From Saksenaea vasiformis B4078 (Eukaryota; Mucoromycota; Mucoromycetes; Mucorales; Saksenaeaceae), in assembly GCA_000697055.1 (NCBI GenBank), contig JNDT01001683.1, positions 1-64,000 on the forward strand: a stretch of 64,000 nt of DNA, given 5' to 3'. Under the pieces are notes generated by a model. That model searched no databases. It worked only from the letters and a program-made list of their open reading frames with translations, and was not told where the DNA came from. Made by a program: the position numbers and the translations under genes. Below are positions 1 to 12,771 of this stretch, piece by piece; position 1 is the first letter of the stretch, and each line of letters opens with the position of its first letter.

Positions 1-2732
1 TTCCGGCGCTAAATTTATTCAACTTGGACGTAAAGTGACATATAGTTGACGCAAACGTTGATTCCAAATACTGTAATTTTCACTACCTGAGCTTTGGCAT
101 ATAGATTAAACCCTTACATTCGGTTTTAAGTATTGCAAGGGAAGTAATCCCACAGTGTTGAACCCGCGAGGAGATATGAAAAACGTTGATCTATGTATGC
201 AAAAGATCGGTCGTATAGTTAGGGCGTGCAAAAAAGGGAAACCTTTCCATGATCACGCTGTGTTCAGGGAGAATAGCTCTGTAGAAGTATGCTAGATATG
301 AATTGCAACAAATGAGAAGGACAGGCAATAGACAATAAGGTGGGGAGTTTGGAAATGGCTGTGCGAACCTTTTAGAACCGATGCGACCAGCAGCCCTTCA
401 TAGCAGAGACAAGAATAAGATTTCCAGCCAGCTTTTTGCTCTTGCATCATCTCCAACAGTATATATTTTCACTGTCATGACGTCAAGGTAGTATCAGCAA
501 GGATTACAAGTATAGAGATAAACAATGCGCTGTTGAACATAAGCGACATCCGGTGATCATACCAATTATCTGACAATTTTCTAGCCAAAAATGGTTGCAT
601 AATCTGATTTGATCACCTTTATCTTATGACTAATCTATTTTGCCATTGCTGACAATGGGGATGACTGCCTAAAGACGGGGTCGTATTATCACAGAAGGTG
701 CTAGTGATCTATGACCGTAACTTTAACAACTAAAGGATTAGTGCTTTGCTAGGTTGATGTCGCTGACATTGAACTTTCCGCCCCCCGCACGGAAAGCGGA
801 CAGTAGCAGTTCGGATTCGGTAGGAACATATCAACGCTTCTGATAACAGTTGTCGACGCGAATGATCATCAGATATTTCAATCACCTCATTTTCCTTCGC
901 CATCCAGGGCATTGCGCCTTTTTTGTGGGATTGCCCGCTTGGTCACCTGTTATGGTCTTATGCGGTTTAACATGAGGGCAATGTTTCTGAACGGCTTTAT
1001 TGCATACGTGATCCAGCATTCACACACAGACAGACAATAATCACTGGCCGCGTTTCACATAGCGAACCATAGATTGAAAGATTCTCATTCTCCTGGAAAC
1101 CAATCCTGTAGAAACGCTGTGCACGTGAAAGGCGCTGACAGACTGGTTTCATATCTCTGTGAGTGCGACGTTACAGAGACAACTAGCTAGAGGGTGGCTT
1201 TTGAGACAAGAAGAGAAAATAGCTAGCCAAATGATTGGTTACGCTAGGTTACAAATTACACACGTTCTGTGCGCGAAAAAAAAGAACGTCGACGATTTCC
1301 GAAATGGAAAATCGATACGGCTCTTCCCAGAATTTATTGGCGTGACTCTTTAGACCTGCCTGCAGAAGTAATTCTTATCGATCAACAGGGGCTAGAAATG
1401 GGTAATCAGTCAAGCTATTGTAGTTATGACTCCATGCAGAGACAGAAAGAGAGTTTTAAGGCTGTCGTATCCAGTTCCCACGATACATTCGCCCAACTGG
1501 AGAAAAGTCCGTTCGAAAATTTCATCATCGATTTAGTCTGCACGATGCATTAAAGATGATCGCAGAAGTGGATCACATGGCCCCAAGGATGTTGAAAGCT
1601 ATTAAGCCTTGGTTTTACAGGGATTATCGCTCCTGCAACCTCCTTTATTGAACATGGATAGCCTCCATCATCGAGCTGGACGGATTGCGTAATGTAGGCC
1701 TTTTCTTTTTAGGGAGACTACGATAGAGTTAACTATGGTATTATTCTCCGATTTTGAAGCCTGTACGGTGGATTGCGGCTGCAGCGATAGCAACAAATTT
1801 CTCCACAACATTGCGTACAGATAATAGACGTAAGCAGGCTTGGAGATTCAATAGATGCGCCAATAAAAGCTCATCTGTATCACATCAATAAGTAGATTAA
1901 AAAGCCGCCAATAATTCTGGAAATGCTGTGGGATGATGATTTTTATGTACAATCGATTTCAAGAGTAGGGCAACACCCGATCCAAAGTCCGTTTGAACAA
2001 GGTACCGGCGGCTGTCCAATTGATAGTTAATGTGGGGAAGAGAACTAAAAGTGTGTAATGGTAATGGACTAGCATTATGCTTTTGATAGGCAGTTATTCA
2101 CATGTCAATCGTACAGTGCTCATGAAGTCCATACAAATCAGACTCGATTTGGTTAATTTTGCCTAAACCCAGACATTTTTTAAAAAAGAAAAGCCTCTCC
2201 GGGTTCAGCGACACTTAATTTCTTGACGTGGGCGCCCGAGTCAGAGAATAATGATACGGCCGGTCTTATCACGGCGGCATCGCGATCGCTTCTTGAAAAG
2301 CCGTATCAGTCTTCACGTTCCGCTCTCGGGTCCTGTCTATCGCATTCGGAGAACTAAAAACATCACGTCAGCGAACTACCATATCTTGCCTTTTTAGTAC
2401 TGCGTGCAATCTTCTGATCAAAAGGCAATAAAGCGCACTGAAGTCTCACCTTAATTGCAGGATTACGTTACATATCTGTGATTTTGTTATGATAGGTAAT
2501 GCAAAACACGAGAAGAAAGAAAACGATAAACGTAGCGCGAGTAACAATATTAAAAAAAGAGATACAGCGGGTTGATGTACTGCACACATGGAACCTGGGC
2601 ACGAGCATCGACAAACTCAAGTCAGGGCAAAGAACCACCGAGCAACACAGGTCGGGACAACGTTATCGATCAAAGCCTATCTCGATTTGGATAGCATGTG
2701 ACGGGGGTTTCTGATTTTATAACCCCCCAATG
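1..2732. other. gene-free stretch, nothing recognised
   Basis: No open reading frame longer than about 97 codons is present. None shows a recognisable domain or continues through plausible splice sites. Base composition is similar to other intergenic parts of the window. I see no RNA gene, transposon end or tandem array. The last 50 bases are the promoter of the F-box gene. Confidence 0.6.
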
Positions 2733-2739
2733 TATAAAA
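2733..2739 (+). promoter_or_regulatory. TATA box of the F-box gene
   Basis: A TATAAAA heptamer lies 49 bp upstream of the F-box ATG. That spacing suits a TATA-directed start site and a very short 5' leader. It is the clearest TATA element in the first 10 kb. Confidence 0.55.
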
Positions 2740-2781
2740 GGCCAGCCGTGCAGGACCCTTTTCCCCCGCAATTTTAACAAC

Positions 2782-3474
2782 ATGTCGGCACACGAACTTT
2801 CCCTTCTTCCACCAGAAATCATCGCTATTGTCCTCGAACATCTTCCCATTAAAGACCTCGTGCGTGCTGAACGAACATCAAAACTTTTTCAAGCCTTCTG
2901 TTTGGGCGAAATTCAACGTCGGATCACAACCGGTCCATTGAAAGACGATTGGGGTGTCATGGTAAGCTTGGAACTAGAAACAAAGAAATGATCATGTAAA
3001 CTTACATATCAACTATTATTTCAGGTTCATCTTGGACAAACTACAGCTCGACCATTACGTTTCGACCCTCAGACAAAACAAGTGTATTACTCCGTTCCGA
3101 TGAATCCCGTCGAAATCAATTCCATGTTTGATCATGGACGTCAAATTCACTGTTCACTACTCCGACGAAAAGCAGTACCACCATCATCACCATCACCATC
3201 ACCATCACAAGTAATTGCTGCAAAAAGCCCAAAATACCTGATACGCGATGGCTTCAGCATCAAATTTGAAAAAGGCATGGTTGAAGGAGAAACCGTCCAG
3301 GTCAGCATCAAGAGCCAACTCTGTCAGGTTGAAGCTGCCCTGACGAAATTGGTACGCAATTCCCCGCCAATGCAAGAAGAAAAGAAGAAATTATGCATGG
3401 CGCCACAACCACTTACCTATACTCTTCAAGTAACTGAAATGCGTCTACCATTATCAACCATCGCCGCTGCTTAG
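2782..3474 (+). CDS. F-box protein
   Basis: Two exons, 2782-2961 and 3025-3474, joined in phase 0 across a 63-nt intron (GTAAGC...TTTCAG), give 209 residues. An F-box-like motif occupies roughly residues 6-46: LLPPEIIAIVLEHLPIKDLV, followed by RTSKLFQAFC. F-box proteins usually bind Skp1 and recruit substrates to SCF ubiquitin ligases. No WD40 or LRR substrate-binding repeats follow. The C-terminal part has a short Ser-Pro repeat (SPSPSPSQ) and is otherwise unrecognised. The start is supported by a TATA box 49 bp upstream. The gene converges on the membrane-protein gene at 3659-4618. The F-box call is good; the substrate is unknown. Confidence 0.75.
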
Positions 3475-3658
3475 AGGAAAAACCAAGAAGGAACTATATC
3501 ATCTGGCTGGACCAGCAAAGAAAAAAAAAGAAAACCTTCCACTTCTCTCTTCATTGTATTATATTTTCATTTTTAACATTTGTACAAAACGAAGGAAAAA
3601 AAAGGATAAAAGTATAATAATACATCTACAAACTATCATCGTTTGCCCAACTTCTGGA

Positions 3659-4618
3659 TCATTTGTCTTTTATTCCTGCAGGTGTTTCCAGCACCATAAT
3701 CAAAACATAGGCGACTGCAGCCTGTGCAATACCGTAACCGATAAAGCCAACAAGAGGCAGTCGAATCATCATGTACATGACGGCAGAGAACCCAAAAAGG
3801 ACATCCTTCCGCGCACTAAACCATGCTCGTTTTTCCTTGTGACTCAGATTCATCCGAATGAAATACGGTTCGAGCAATTCACGCATTAATGCACGCATGC
3901 TGATCAGTCCACGAACTACAGCAGTAGCTGTCCAGCGAGGCAGCAGTAGAAAACAGACACCTGCTACAACTCCCTGTGTCGTTCCAAGCATTCGGAAAGT
4001 CGCATAAGCACCTAAGACAGGCTCGATTAAGTACTTCACTTCTCTAAAAACTTCCTTACCTGCTGCAGGAAAGACAAATTGACCAACGACAGGGAGCAAA
4101 GATAGAAAATAAAGGAGAACACCTAGTCGCAATTTTCTCCAGGTACGGACAGTGTAGTCTTTCATATTTGTCCAGTATTCTTCGCGATACTTTCGTTGAG
4201 ATAACGAGGTTGCCAAAGGCGGTCGTTCAGGATGACGACTATCGAGGAAACGAAGTGATTCCATAAACATATCATCTAACGGTTTCGGGTATACATAGCG
4301 CATGAATAACACAGCGAGGAAGGGTGCCGAAGTCATCAAGTCATGTGTTACACGGCTAATCGATGTCAGAGCATCATCCATGTATCGTCCACTTTCATGA
4401 TAGGGCGCAACAATCCACACAACCAGACGAGCAAGATGTATAGGGAGGCCGATCAGTAGTTTTGTCAGACCAAAGAGGACCACAGATACGATGGATAAAT
4501 ACAGAATCACACGCAGATATTTCTCTTTTCGAATTCTCGGGTTTTGAAGCACAAGTGTTGTACCTACTGTAGCGTATTTTACGCCACGAAGTATCCCGTC
4601 TAACGTCCAGGTACCCAT
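3659..4618 (-). CDS. multi-pass membrane protein, EI24/UsgS/RRT8-like
   Basis: A single uninterrupted frame of 319 residues from the ATG at 4618 (protein begins MGTWTLDGILRG). The frame stays open upstream to an ATG at 4741 (360 residues), but that added N-terminus has no hydrophobic or conserved look and would leave only 91 bp to the divergent gene. Several hydrophobic stretches predict 4-6 membrane spans. Segments such as RLVVWIVAPYHESGRYMDD and the following FMRYVYPKPLDDMFMESLRF resemble fungal EI24/UsgS-type membrane proteins, which include the yeast Rrt8/Lds outer-spore-wall and lipid-droplet group. The family assignment is from memory of its style, so function is uncertain. It is divergent from the TMEM135-like gene. 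Confidence 0.6.
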   Translation of the reverse strand: MGTWTLDGILRGVKYATVGTTLVLQNPRIRKEKYLRVILYLSIVSVVLFGLTKLLIGLPIHLARLVVWIVAPYHESGRYMDDALTSISRVTHDLMTSAPFLAVLFMRYVYPKPLDDMFMESLRFLDSRHPERPPLATSLSQRKYREEYWTNMKDYTVRTWRKLRLGVLLYFLSLLPVVGQFVFPAAGKEVFREVKYLIEPVLGAYATFRMLGTTQGVVAGVCFLLLPRWTATAVVRGLISMRALMRELLEPYFIRMNLSHKEKRAWFSARKDVLFGFSAVMYMMIRLPLVGFIGYGIAQAAVAYVLIMVLETPAGIKDK

Positions 4619-4831
4619 GGATACAATATAGGGAAGAGAGGCGTCATGGTTTCTTGTGCTTTGCCAAGCCAAAACGAATGTTTTTTGTCCTGAATTCATC
4701 GGCACGTGAAATTCGGACACCCCACCGTCACAAACCCCCAAAGTTCGCGCTCGACTTTTCCTTAAAAGGGATTGAGATCAAAAAAGTAGGAAATCCCCGC
4801 CTTTCTCTTTCCTTTTCCCTCTTCCTTCTTC

Positions 4832-6577
4832 ATGTCTTCCACCATACCAAGGAGTACGTCATATCAACGGCTAAAAGCCAAACTGATAAGAAATCCGTCG
4901 GAGAGGGCGGATCCAAAAGACTGGCCCAGACCCAAAAATGCCGTCGAACTTGCTCAGCACGCGTTGAAGGGAGGCGCGAGTACGTAGCTTCCCCTCTTTC
5001 ATCTTTTAATAGCTGACTCTGTTGCAGGAGCGTTCATATTGGCTTATGGCGTTCGTGCTGGTGTCAACTTCTGTCTCTATTTGATTCGTGTGATGCGTAA
5101 AAAGTAAGATTTCTAGATCAACCGAACAGAAATGACCGGCTGAGTGTTTAATCAACCACAAAACCAAAAATAATGATAACAAAAGAGCACCGATCGCAAA
5201 TATTCTTGCAGCATCCTTTAAGAACCTCGACTCGCTACGCTTTGGTTGCATGTTTGGTTCATTTGCGTTGCTATGGAAATCTGTGAATAATGGGATGCGC
5301 CTCTATCGCGGAAAGGACGATCGTTTGAACGGTTTGGTTGGAGGTGCAGTTGCAGGTTTGAGTATTTTGTTCGAAAAGAAAGAAAGAAGAGTTGATATTG
5401 CACAACAACTGTTCGTGAGGTAATCAGAAGAAAAGCATGAAGGGCAACATAACGGAACTCATACGAATATCAGAGCATTGCAAGCAATTTATAATGCTGG
5501 CAAAGCTCGTGACATTTTCTATTTCAAGAATGGCGATGCATTGTTGTTTGGATTGACCTGTGCGCAAATTTTGTACGCCTACACGGTAATGATAGCTGTC
5601 CACCTTAGGAACGATGACTGACACGAAGGTTGTAGATGCAACCTCATACATTGCCACCTGACTTCTACTCGTTTATGATCAAAGCTGCCCGATGTCCGAA
5701 ATCGGGATTGTTGATGAATGAAAAGAACGTGCGTGGTCTGCCTTTGGATCCTCAGGAAATGGTCCAAGCCATCCAAAAACTGCGACCCACGAAACATGCA
5801 TTAAGTGTCGTGGGCAGCCTTCCTGCCTATCCCGCCGCTGTACCTTGGTAACGCTTCGTTGACGTCAAGCTGCAGTTCCTGAACCTTTTTTTTTCTCTCG
5901 TTAGCGAAGCGCTTCATCCTTGGAAGGATAGCTGTAATGCCACAGCGGTGGAACGATTCTCGATGGTTTTCAAAAGTATGATGCCGGTCTACGGTGCCCT
6001 TCACTTCGTTCCCATGTTTCTTTTGCGAACCAAACATATGAAAAAGGAGTAAGATTTATCTGCAGAAAACGAAAACATGCATCAGCATTGATCCACCGTG
6101 CTTGATAGACCTTCCAAGATGCTTTCAAAGACAGCGCTTGCCACATTGAAATCCGGCGCGTTTTTGGCTACGTTTGTGACACTGTACCAATATCAAGTAT
6201 GCCTGCATCGCAACTTAATTGAAACTGGCATCACCACGTTTAACAGCAAGTACTTGTACTATATCTTTGGATTTACTTGTTCCTATTCGTCTATCTTTTT
6301 GGAGGACAAAAAGAGGCGAAGCGAATTGGCACTCTACGTTCTTCCAAAAGCTCTTCAGAGCTTCTACAAGATTGCTTATCAACGTCACTGGATTATCAAA
6401 ATCAAACATTTTGAAGTAATAATGACAAGTGTTGCTATGGCTATCATTATGGTAACTAGCGCCCACCAACATTCCTTCGTTACGTTAACCTTTTAATAGT
6501 CGTTCTATCAGGAGGAACCAGACGTTCTCTCTTCCTTTGTCCGCAAGATTATGTATCAGTTCTTCCAAAAGAACTGA
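4832..6577 (+). CDS. TMEM135-like membrane protein
   Basis: Eight exons: 4832-4979, 5028-5103, 5186-5419, 5474-5585, 5636-5847, 5905-6048, 6109-6451 and 6512-6577, summing to 444 residues in one frame. All introns are GT-AG. Family-like segments include AFILAYGVRAGVNFCLYLIR near the N-terminus, then SFKNLDSLRFGCMFGSF, GLVGGAVAGLSILFEKKERR and the C-terminal CEALHPWKDSCNATAVERFS. TMEM135 proteins are multi-pass proteins linked in animals to peroxisomes, mitochondria and fat storage; fungal members are poorly studied. The ATG at 4832 has a good context and follows a pyrimidine-rich leader. The frame-preserving acceptor for exon 3 is the AG at 5184-5185. An AG further downstream (5210-5211) looks more canonical but breaks the frame. 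Confidence 0.85.
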
Positions 6578-8463
6578 AGCGCTGCCCTCCTTTCCTTCTT
6601 CATCTGTACTGGTTGTACTGTCTCTTTCCTCCTCTCTCCAGCGTCTCTTTTGTATCCGTTGTGCGTTGCACCAGAACGTTATACCTCAATTGGCTTTTTT
6701 TTTCTTTATGTACGTTGGTAGCCCAATGGAGATTGAGTACAATAGTTGGGGAGAGTTTGTATCATCTGGCATTCTAAATTGATATTGTGTTCCACTCAGC
6801 TCTTATTACGTCGAGCTCACGCGTTTGAAAATGCAGAAATGAAGGTGCTGGATAAAGTTCCAGTATCAGGGAGCTTAGTAAAATATCTGGCCACTCGATT
6901 CAATGCTTGATCTGTCAATACCTTTTTTAGACAAACAAGGTATTTCTTTACAGCGGATCCATGTCCAGCGATTTGCCAAAATGCTTTTGACAGAGTGAGA
7001 TTCACTTCGACAATCTTGGCAATAGCAGCTTGGGGGATTACTAGCGACACTGCAGTCCCGATGTTTGCCATAGATACTTTAGTACAGAAATAGCTGGGAG
7101 TGTCCCTAGTAATTCCTATACCTCAGAAGAGTTTTCGCATCTCTGCCTTGACCTTTTCCCATAATTTTTTGATAAGCGTAAGGGAGGGCGAATAAGGATG
7201 CCAAAAGCGATATGTGCTCGTAATTCAAGATCGCCTTAGAAGAACTGGTGCTCTGTGGTTAATCGGGCTATCGATCAAAATGCTGAGCATATTATTTTCT
7301 TGGCATGGTACACGCTCTCGAAGAGCGGCAAGATTAACGATGAAAACTCCTCAATTGAAACTGCATGTTGTAACCATCCAAGAGGCAAAACAGAACAAAC
7401 GTAAGCCTTCGGGCAGTCCATGGACAATACACCGAGGTTAAGTCCTAAATATAATATCAGGTTGATTTCATCCGGGCTGTAGCGAAGCAATGACTGACCT
7501 TCTCGCCATTCGACTTCTGTCATTGTGATTGAAAGCTGTTTCCCTAATCAGAAGACTCTGCGGTTTGGTATTCCTCGCTCAAGTTACCAAAAATCAACAG
7601 GCACACCACAAAAGTCGAGATTAAGCATAGTGGCTTACCTTTACATGGATAACGGCCCACAGCCAAACAGCTTTACAAAACGCAGTGACATTTACGGTAA
7701 CTGCTCTCACACAACGACCCCATGGGTGCTGTACCGAGGAACATTGGTCTTTTTTCTTCATCGACGTGGTATAAGCGGCTAGGTCAATTCGACCCAATTC
7801 TACTCGATGATATGGGAAGTTATTATCTCTGATGTGATTTGCTCCTTTGTACCCCTGATTTTGACTTCGCTTACAGCCTGGTAAATTGCCATAATATGCC
7901 AAAGGATGAGTTTATATTTCAGAGATTTATATGGCCATGGTGTAATTCCTGAATTAGGACGGCGTAGACGATCCAATCAGTATGTTGGATTTTGATACGT
8001 CCCATATCAATGACCTGTGCGGATAAGTTTATTAACGATGAAAGTGACAGATGCAGACGGTAGATTGGGTTACAGAGTGTATGCGTGTAGAATGTGATAT
8101 TATGTATGGCAGATGCAGCAGTGGACAATGCTCCATTCCGGATTGTACTCATTGCAAGCTGTATTGGCAGACAAAGCATTGTATCGACTCGCCAAAAGTT
8201 GCATAAACTTCTGCATCTTCATCACCGATGCTTGAAATTGGATCGGGTTCCCTCATTTCTGAATTTTCAAACAAAACCGCCGTATGAAATGCATTTCCGA
8301 TTTTGGATATTATCCTCAACGAGAACGTGTTGTCTTGTTAAACTGCGCCCAAAAGACAATTGGAAAGAAGAGAAAGAGAAGAGGCAGAGAGGAGTCAAGG
8401 AACAACGATGAGATCGACATAGAAAAGAGAACGAGGGGGAAAGAGAATTGAGGGGACCCAAAA
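6578..8463. other. gene-poor stretch with unassigned ORFs
   Basis: Only short overlapping frames are present. Examples are an 84-codon minus frame at 6817-7071, an 82-codon minus frame at 7275-7523, a 93-codon minus frame at 7621-7902 and an 86-codon minus frame at 7919-8179. Consecutive minus frames lie end to end and are broken by stops, which could mean a decayed gene, but I recognise no domain and cannot join them by splice sites. The last 100 bases are purine-rich and are probably the leader of the EH-domain gene. Confidence 0.45.
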
Positions 8464-10094
8464 ATGTCGGCTGTCACGCAATGTTACAAATCATGCTGCT
8501 GCGTTGTTTCTTCTTTTGCCTTTTTCTCTCATCCTTTTCCTTATTGCTGCTCCATGCACAGATTTAAGCATGCTTTCTTACGTTCACACAGTACAAAGAC
8601 GACAGAAGATAGGACACAGCAATTTGTTAAACGGCTTTCTGCCAATGCGTTCAGTGCGTCCATGAGAGCAGATGACAGTAGTGCATCTGTGTCAGCTCCT
8701 CCTTCCATACGACTTGATAATCTTTCGACAAAAGAGCGCCCGGCTTATCAGTCCTGGTGGAAAGACTTGGATCCTTTTAGCCTTGGCCGACTGGATAACG
8801 AGGCCGTTCTCAAATTCCTGGGTGGGTGCGGACTCCCGGATACCAAGTTGGAAGAGGTAATGATCAGCTGTACAAAAGCCAAGCTAGTAGCTAAAAATAA
8901 TTTAGATATTAGCTCTTTTTGAGGATGCCGTAGGCGGATTGAATGAATTACAGTTTTATGCCATGCTTCGACTTATTGCACACGCGCAAAATGGACGAAA
9001 AATAAGTCGTGATTTGGTATTCCTGGGAGGTAACGATCAGTAGAAAGAGGCAGAGCGGGAAAAGACGAAGACAGAGGAAGGAAAAGAATAGGGTACAATG
9101 TTGGTTTAACATGTTTCCTGTAGCGCCCGTTCCACATTTCCACACCAATGCCATCGATGCTTTAATTAAACCCAGTACCATATCTCGGCAAACGACTCCG
9201 CCACCTGCAAATCCAGCCCCCGGTGCAGACACATGTAGCACAAGCGGTTCAGATACGTGGACATCAGACGTACGAGATCAACGTGCTCGGAACACTTGGT
9301 GGGGCCAGCCCTTTAGTAACCCGGATGTAACCACGACAACGCCCTCTGCACACCGCAGGTCGTTTATTGCTACACCATCCATGCCAGCAACATGTCCTCT
9401 CCAGCCACAGGTAACAGCAACGTGGACACACGATTTTCCGAAGCAGCAGCCAAGCGCTTTCCCGACGTCATGGGACATGCAATTACCACCATCCACACCT
9501 GCGCAGGAAACTAAAAATGAACCAAAACACCACATTTACACACATTCTCGATCCCGTTCCGTTCCGTCATCCAAGCAACAGGACCCATTTACATTGAGTC
9601 CGGAACAGAAACCATCACTGCATACCTCACGATCATCCATTGATGCTGCTTCCTTTCAGCGACTTCAAGATCCAATCGACACTGGTCAGTCCTTGCTGTT
9701 AACAAAGAAGTTCGTGTATAAACCACCGAAATCGACGAACCCATTTGATAACGAATATGAGGATGATGACGAAGATGACGAGGAAGACAAAGCAAAGGAA
9801 ACAACAACAGAAGGTTATCGTAGCCCGTTTGAGGATCAAGACCTTCTCTCAGCTTTTACTCCACCACGACGGCCCAACGACCATCCAAATAGACAAAACA
9901 TACCCCCGCCCCCGGTCCCGGCACAGGCCACCAAACCTGCATTCCCGAGGTACTCTCGAAATATTCCCACATCTTACCTGAAACGGAGTCAGAGCTACGG
10001 AGCACATCACGCCGAGGATATCAACCATCAGGAAGACGATATAACAAAACTTTTTAGACACAAGTCTCTTGGGTCAAATAATGTACGACGATAA
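8464..10094 (+). CDS. EH-domain (EF-hand-like) endocytic adaptor-type protein
   Basis: Three exons, 8464-8856, 8906-9029 and 9124-10094, give 495 residues. The first splice joins LEE to ILALFEDAVGG in phase 0. An Eps15-homology-like helix-loop-helix pair spans about residues 95-172: PAYQSWWKDLDPFSLGRLDN, then LPDTKLEEILALFEDAVGG and NELQFYAMLRLIAHAQNGR. EH domains bind NPF peptides in endocytic and actin-patch proteins. The remaining 300 residues are Pro/Thr/Ser-rich and disordered, with an acidic run (DDDEDDEEDK) and two NPF-like sites (TNPFDNE, YRSPFED). Residues 1-30 are Cys-rich, pyrimidine-derived and odd, so the true start may be the ATG at 8554 (465 residues). Which named yeast protein it matches is not clear. 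Confidence 0.72.
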
Positions 10095-11383
10095 TACAGC
10101 GATAGAAGTCGAATTGATCAAGATCAGCGAAAATGGATGATAAATTCTATCTGGTCATTTGCACCAAATATGGGGCCACACGTCTCAATCTGGGTTAGCC
10201 AATTGGGTCTGCCTCAGCCAGTTTGCCGATATGTCTGGCAAACTGTGTCTTTCCTTTCTGTAAATAAATGTTAATCATGCGATGTATTCTCCTTGAGATA
10301 TTTTTCCGTAGTATGTGCGTTCTTTCGATGTCTCTTCTTGCAATACGTGCTATTGGCATGTATCCGCTTAGAATGCCTTTTCTCGTTGTATATCTCTTGC
10401 AATCTGTTATTCTGTGGAGTATACCTTTGCTATTGCTCCTATATATTAGGTGCTGGAAAGATGTTTTTTATTTCAAAATCTGAAGGTAAACAAGTCAATT
10501 AGGCGTAGCTTTGTGGAAGTTGATTCATCGGCAAGCTCGTCCCCACCAATTGGATCGTCTCCCTAGGACACTGGATTTACACAGGGTCGTGCAGAATTCG
10601 TTCACCGAACAGCATGCCTTTGTTACCTCTTCTACACACAAACAAAAACTAGCTGTCTGCACGGATAACGCGTGTTTGTCACAATCAACACACCAGATCA
10701 TATTATTGATGTCTTTATTTGGCACTCACAGTGAACTGTACTGAATCGAATGTGGCGACGGGTTTAACGGCAAGTCTAGCGAAAAATTCTGCTCCGTCAA
10801 CAACCAGCCCCATCATATCGTATTCGCCACTGCTCTGGTCTGATTCAACATTTTTTTGACACCAGCTCTAGCCAGTAGTGGAAGTTTGGAGAAGACTTGG
10901 TCCTTTTCATTTGAGATGGAGAGAACTTCAAACCCAGGACGATTTTCGGTGTATGCTTGCTTGATAATGGTTACTTTCATCTTGGATATTCTCCTGTTGT
11001 CCTTTTCCGTCTTGTCCTCTTCCATATTTCCTATTAGGCAACGGAAAAAAGAGAGAGATATGCTTTTATATCAGCAAAGATGCTGGAACGTGTTTGCTGT
11101 TCATACACATTCGTACGAATAGTGATGTACAAGTATCTAACGGCCAATGTATACAACCTGTGCGCATATTTGTATATTCTACGTACGAGTATGTCTGTGT
11201 TCGTTTATTTAAAAGAGGAGAAGTTGTCAAATTTGTCAAAAGAGTCAAGAAAGAAGGAAAGCTGACAGAGTTTTATGGAAATTCCCTTTTCGAGCCACTG
11301 AAGAAAATCGGAGTTCAGCGAATGTCTATCGTGCAAGGAACTGCCATAGGAACCACCTTCGTTCCTTTCTTTTAAAGTCCACC
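10095..11383. other. intergenic, no gene recognised
   Basis: This region holds the 3' end of the EH-domain gene and the upstream region of the WD40 gene. Short frames at 10268-10502 (+) are hydrophobic and T-rich. A 70-codon minus frame at 10813-11025 and plus frames at 11080-11375 have no recognisable family. I see no TATA box or RNA gene. Confidence 0.5.
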
Positions 11384-12771
11384 ATGGTGAACGTAGCACA
11401 GGAGGCAGGCAATTTCTTTCAGACCGATGCAGAATTGCAGAAACAGAAAGAAAAAGAAGCAAAGTACAATTATACTCTTGGCGATTGTATCAAGTTGTCA
11501 TCAAAGGGTTTAGCTTTGATTGTCATTGATCAAGGCAAATATGCATACGTAGCCGAATCAGGCTTTCTGGCCAAGAGGATTAATCTACAGGTATATGGCT
11601 CTATGATTCATTTCCTATTTTTCTTATATTTGCGTTAGACAAACAAGACAGTCAAGCTCTTCAAAGGCCATCGCGGACCGGTGACATCGCTAGCGCTGTC
11701 AGACAACAACACGATCCTGTGGACTGGTTCCTGGGACAAAACCATAAAAAAGTGGGATACCAGGGTAATTAGGATGCTTCTATTCTTAATACGTGAACTA
11801 ATGGAGGTGATACATAGACGGGCGAGTGTTTGGCAACGTTGGTTGGCCATATAGATTTTGTCAAGTCTTTGGTGGTGGTTGGTAATACGTTGTATTCCAG
11901 CTCGTCCGACAGCCATATCCGGAAATGGGACATGCAGACACATGTGTGCACTGATGTACTAAAAAATCATCACAGCCGAGGAATTGAGTGTCTGGCAGTG
12001 TCGGCCGATGGACGGTTTTTGTTCTCTGCATCTTCGGACAGAACGATAAAACAGTGGGATCTAAGCACTGACGAATGTATCAAGACGTTTGAAGGACATG
12101 AGACAAGTATCTATTGTGTTAGAGTTTGGGACGACGAGATGTGGACAGGTAAATAACAAAACAGGAAAATTGCCATTCTCATCTGTCATCATAGCGTCGG
12201 CGGACAAGACTGTGCGCCGATGGAATATTGAGGTAATAAGAGAAAAGGGCAGTTTGGAACTGTGTGTTTTTAACGTGCATGCATGATCAAGACGGGACAA
12301 GCCGATACCATTCTAGAACATCCCGCACCTGCCAAATCGGTTGTATTGGTAGGCCCATACGTTGTAACGGGGGCGAGTGATGACAATGTACGAGTCTGGG
12401 ACATCGCTGTAAGTTATCAAGATGACCTATCGGGGAAAATATTTAACATTTGGTTCATAGTCTGGTAAACTTGAATGTGTTATTGAAGGCCATTTCGATG
12501 AGGTGGGTTGCCTGGATGCATATGGCTCAGTTGTCTATAGCGGCTCTTTGGATTGTTCTCTACGTCGATGGACTATGACAGGTAACATGGGATTTAATGG
12601 ATAAGGACGATAATGGAAAGATCTGACATTGGTTCGATTATAGCTTCCGCATTCAAAGAATATGCAGAACAAGCCAAAAAATTAAATCAAAAACAGGAAG
12701 AATCGACTACAGGAATGACAGAAGAGGAAGAGCGGGAGCTCGCCGAACTGATGGGTGACGATGATGATTAG
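11384..12771 (+). CDS. WD40-repeat protein with acidic C-terminal tail
   Basis: Seven exons: 11384-11590, 11639-11764, 11818-12148, 12195-12232, 12292-12408, 12461-12581 and 12644-12771. Every junction is frame-consistent; one exon is only 38 nt. The protein is about 355 residues. Repeat signatures recur: KLFKGHRGPVTSLAL...KTIKKWDTR, TLVGHIDFVKSLVV...SHIRKWDMQ, NHHSRGIECLAV...RTIKQWDLS, TFEGHETSIYCVRV...KTVRRWNIE, DNVRVWDIA and SLDCSLRRWTM. About seven repeats suggest one beta-propeller. A coiled, charged tail (AFKEYAEQAKKLNQKQEES) ends in ELMGDDDD. The ATG follows a CCACC context. No enzymatic domain or F-box is visible, so the partner complex cannot be named. Confidence 0.82.

Noticed and set aside
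5104..5211. Intron of the TMEM135-like gene ending at TTGCAG (5206-5211)
   Set aside because: That acceptor breaks the frame. The earlier AG at 5184-5185 keeps frame and adds conserved-looking residues.
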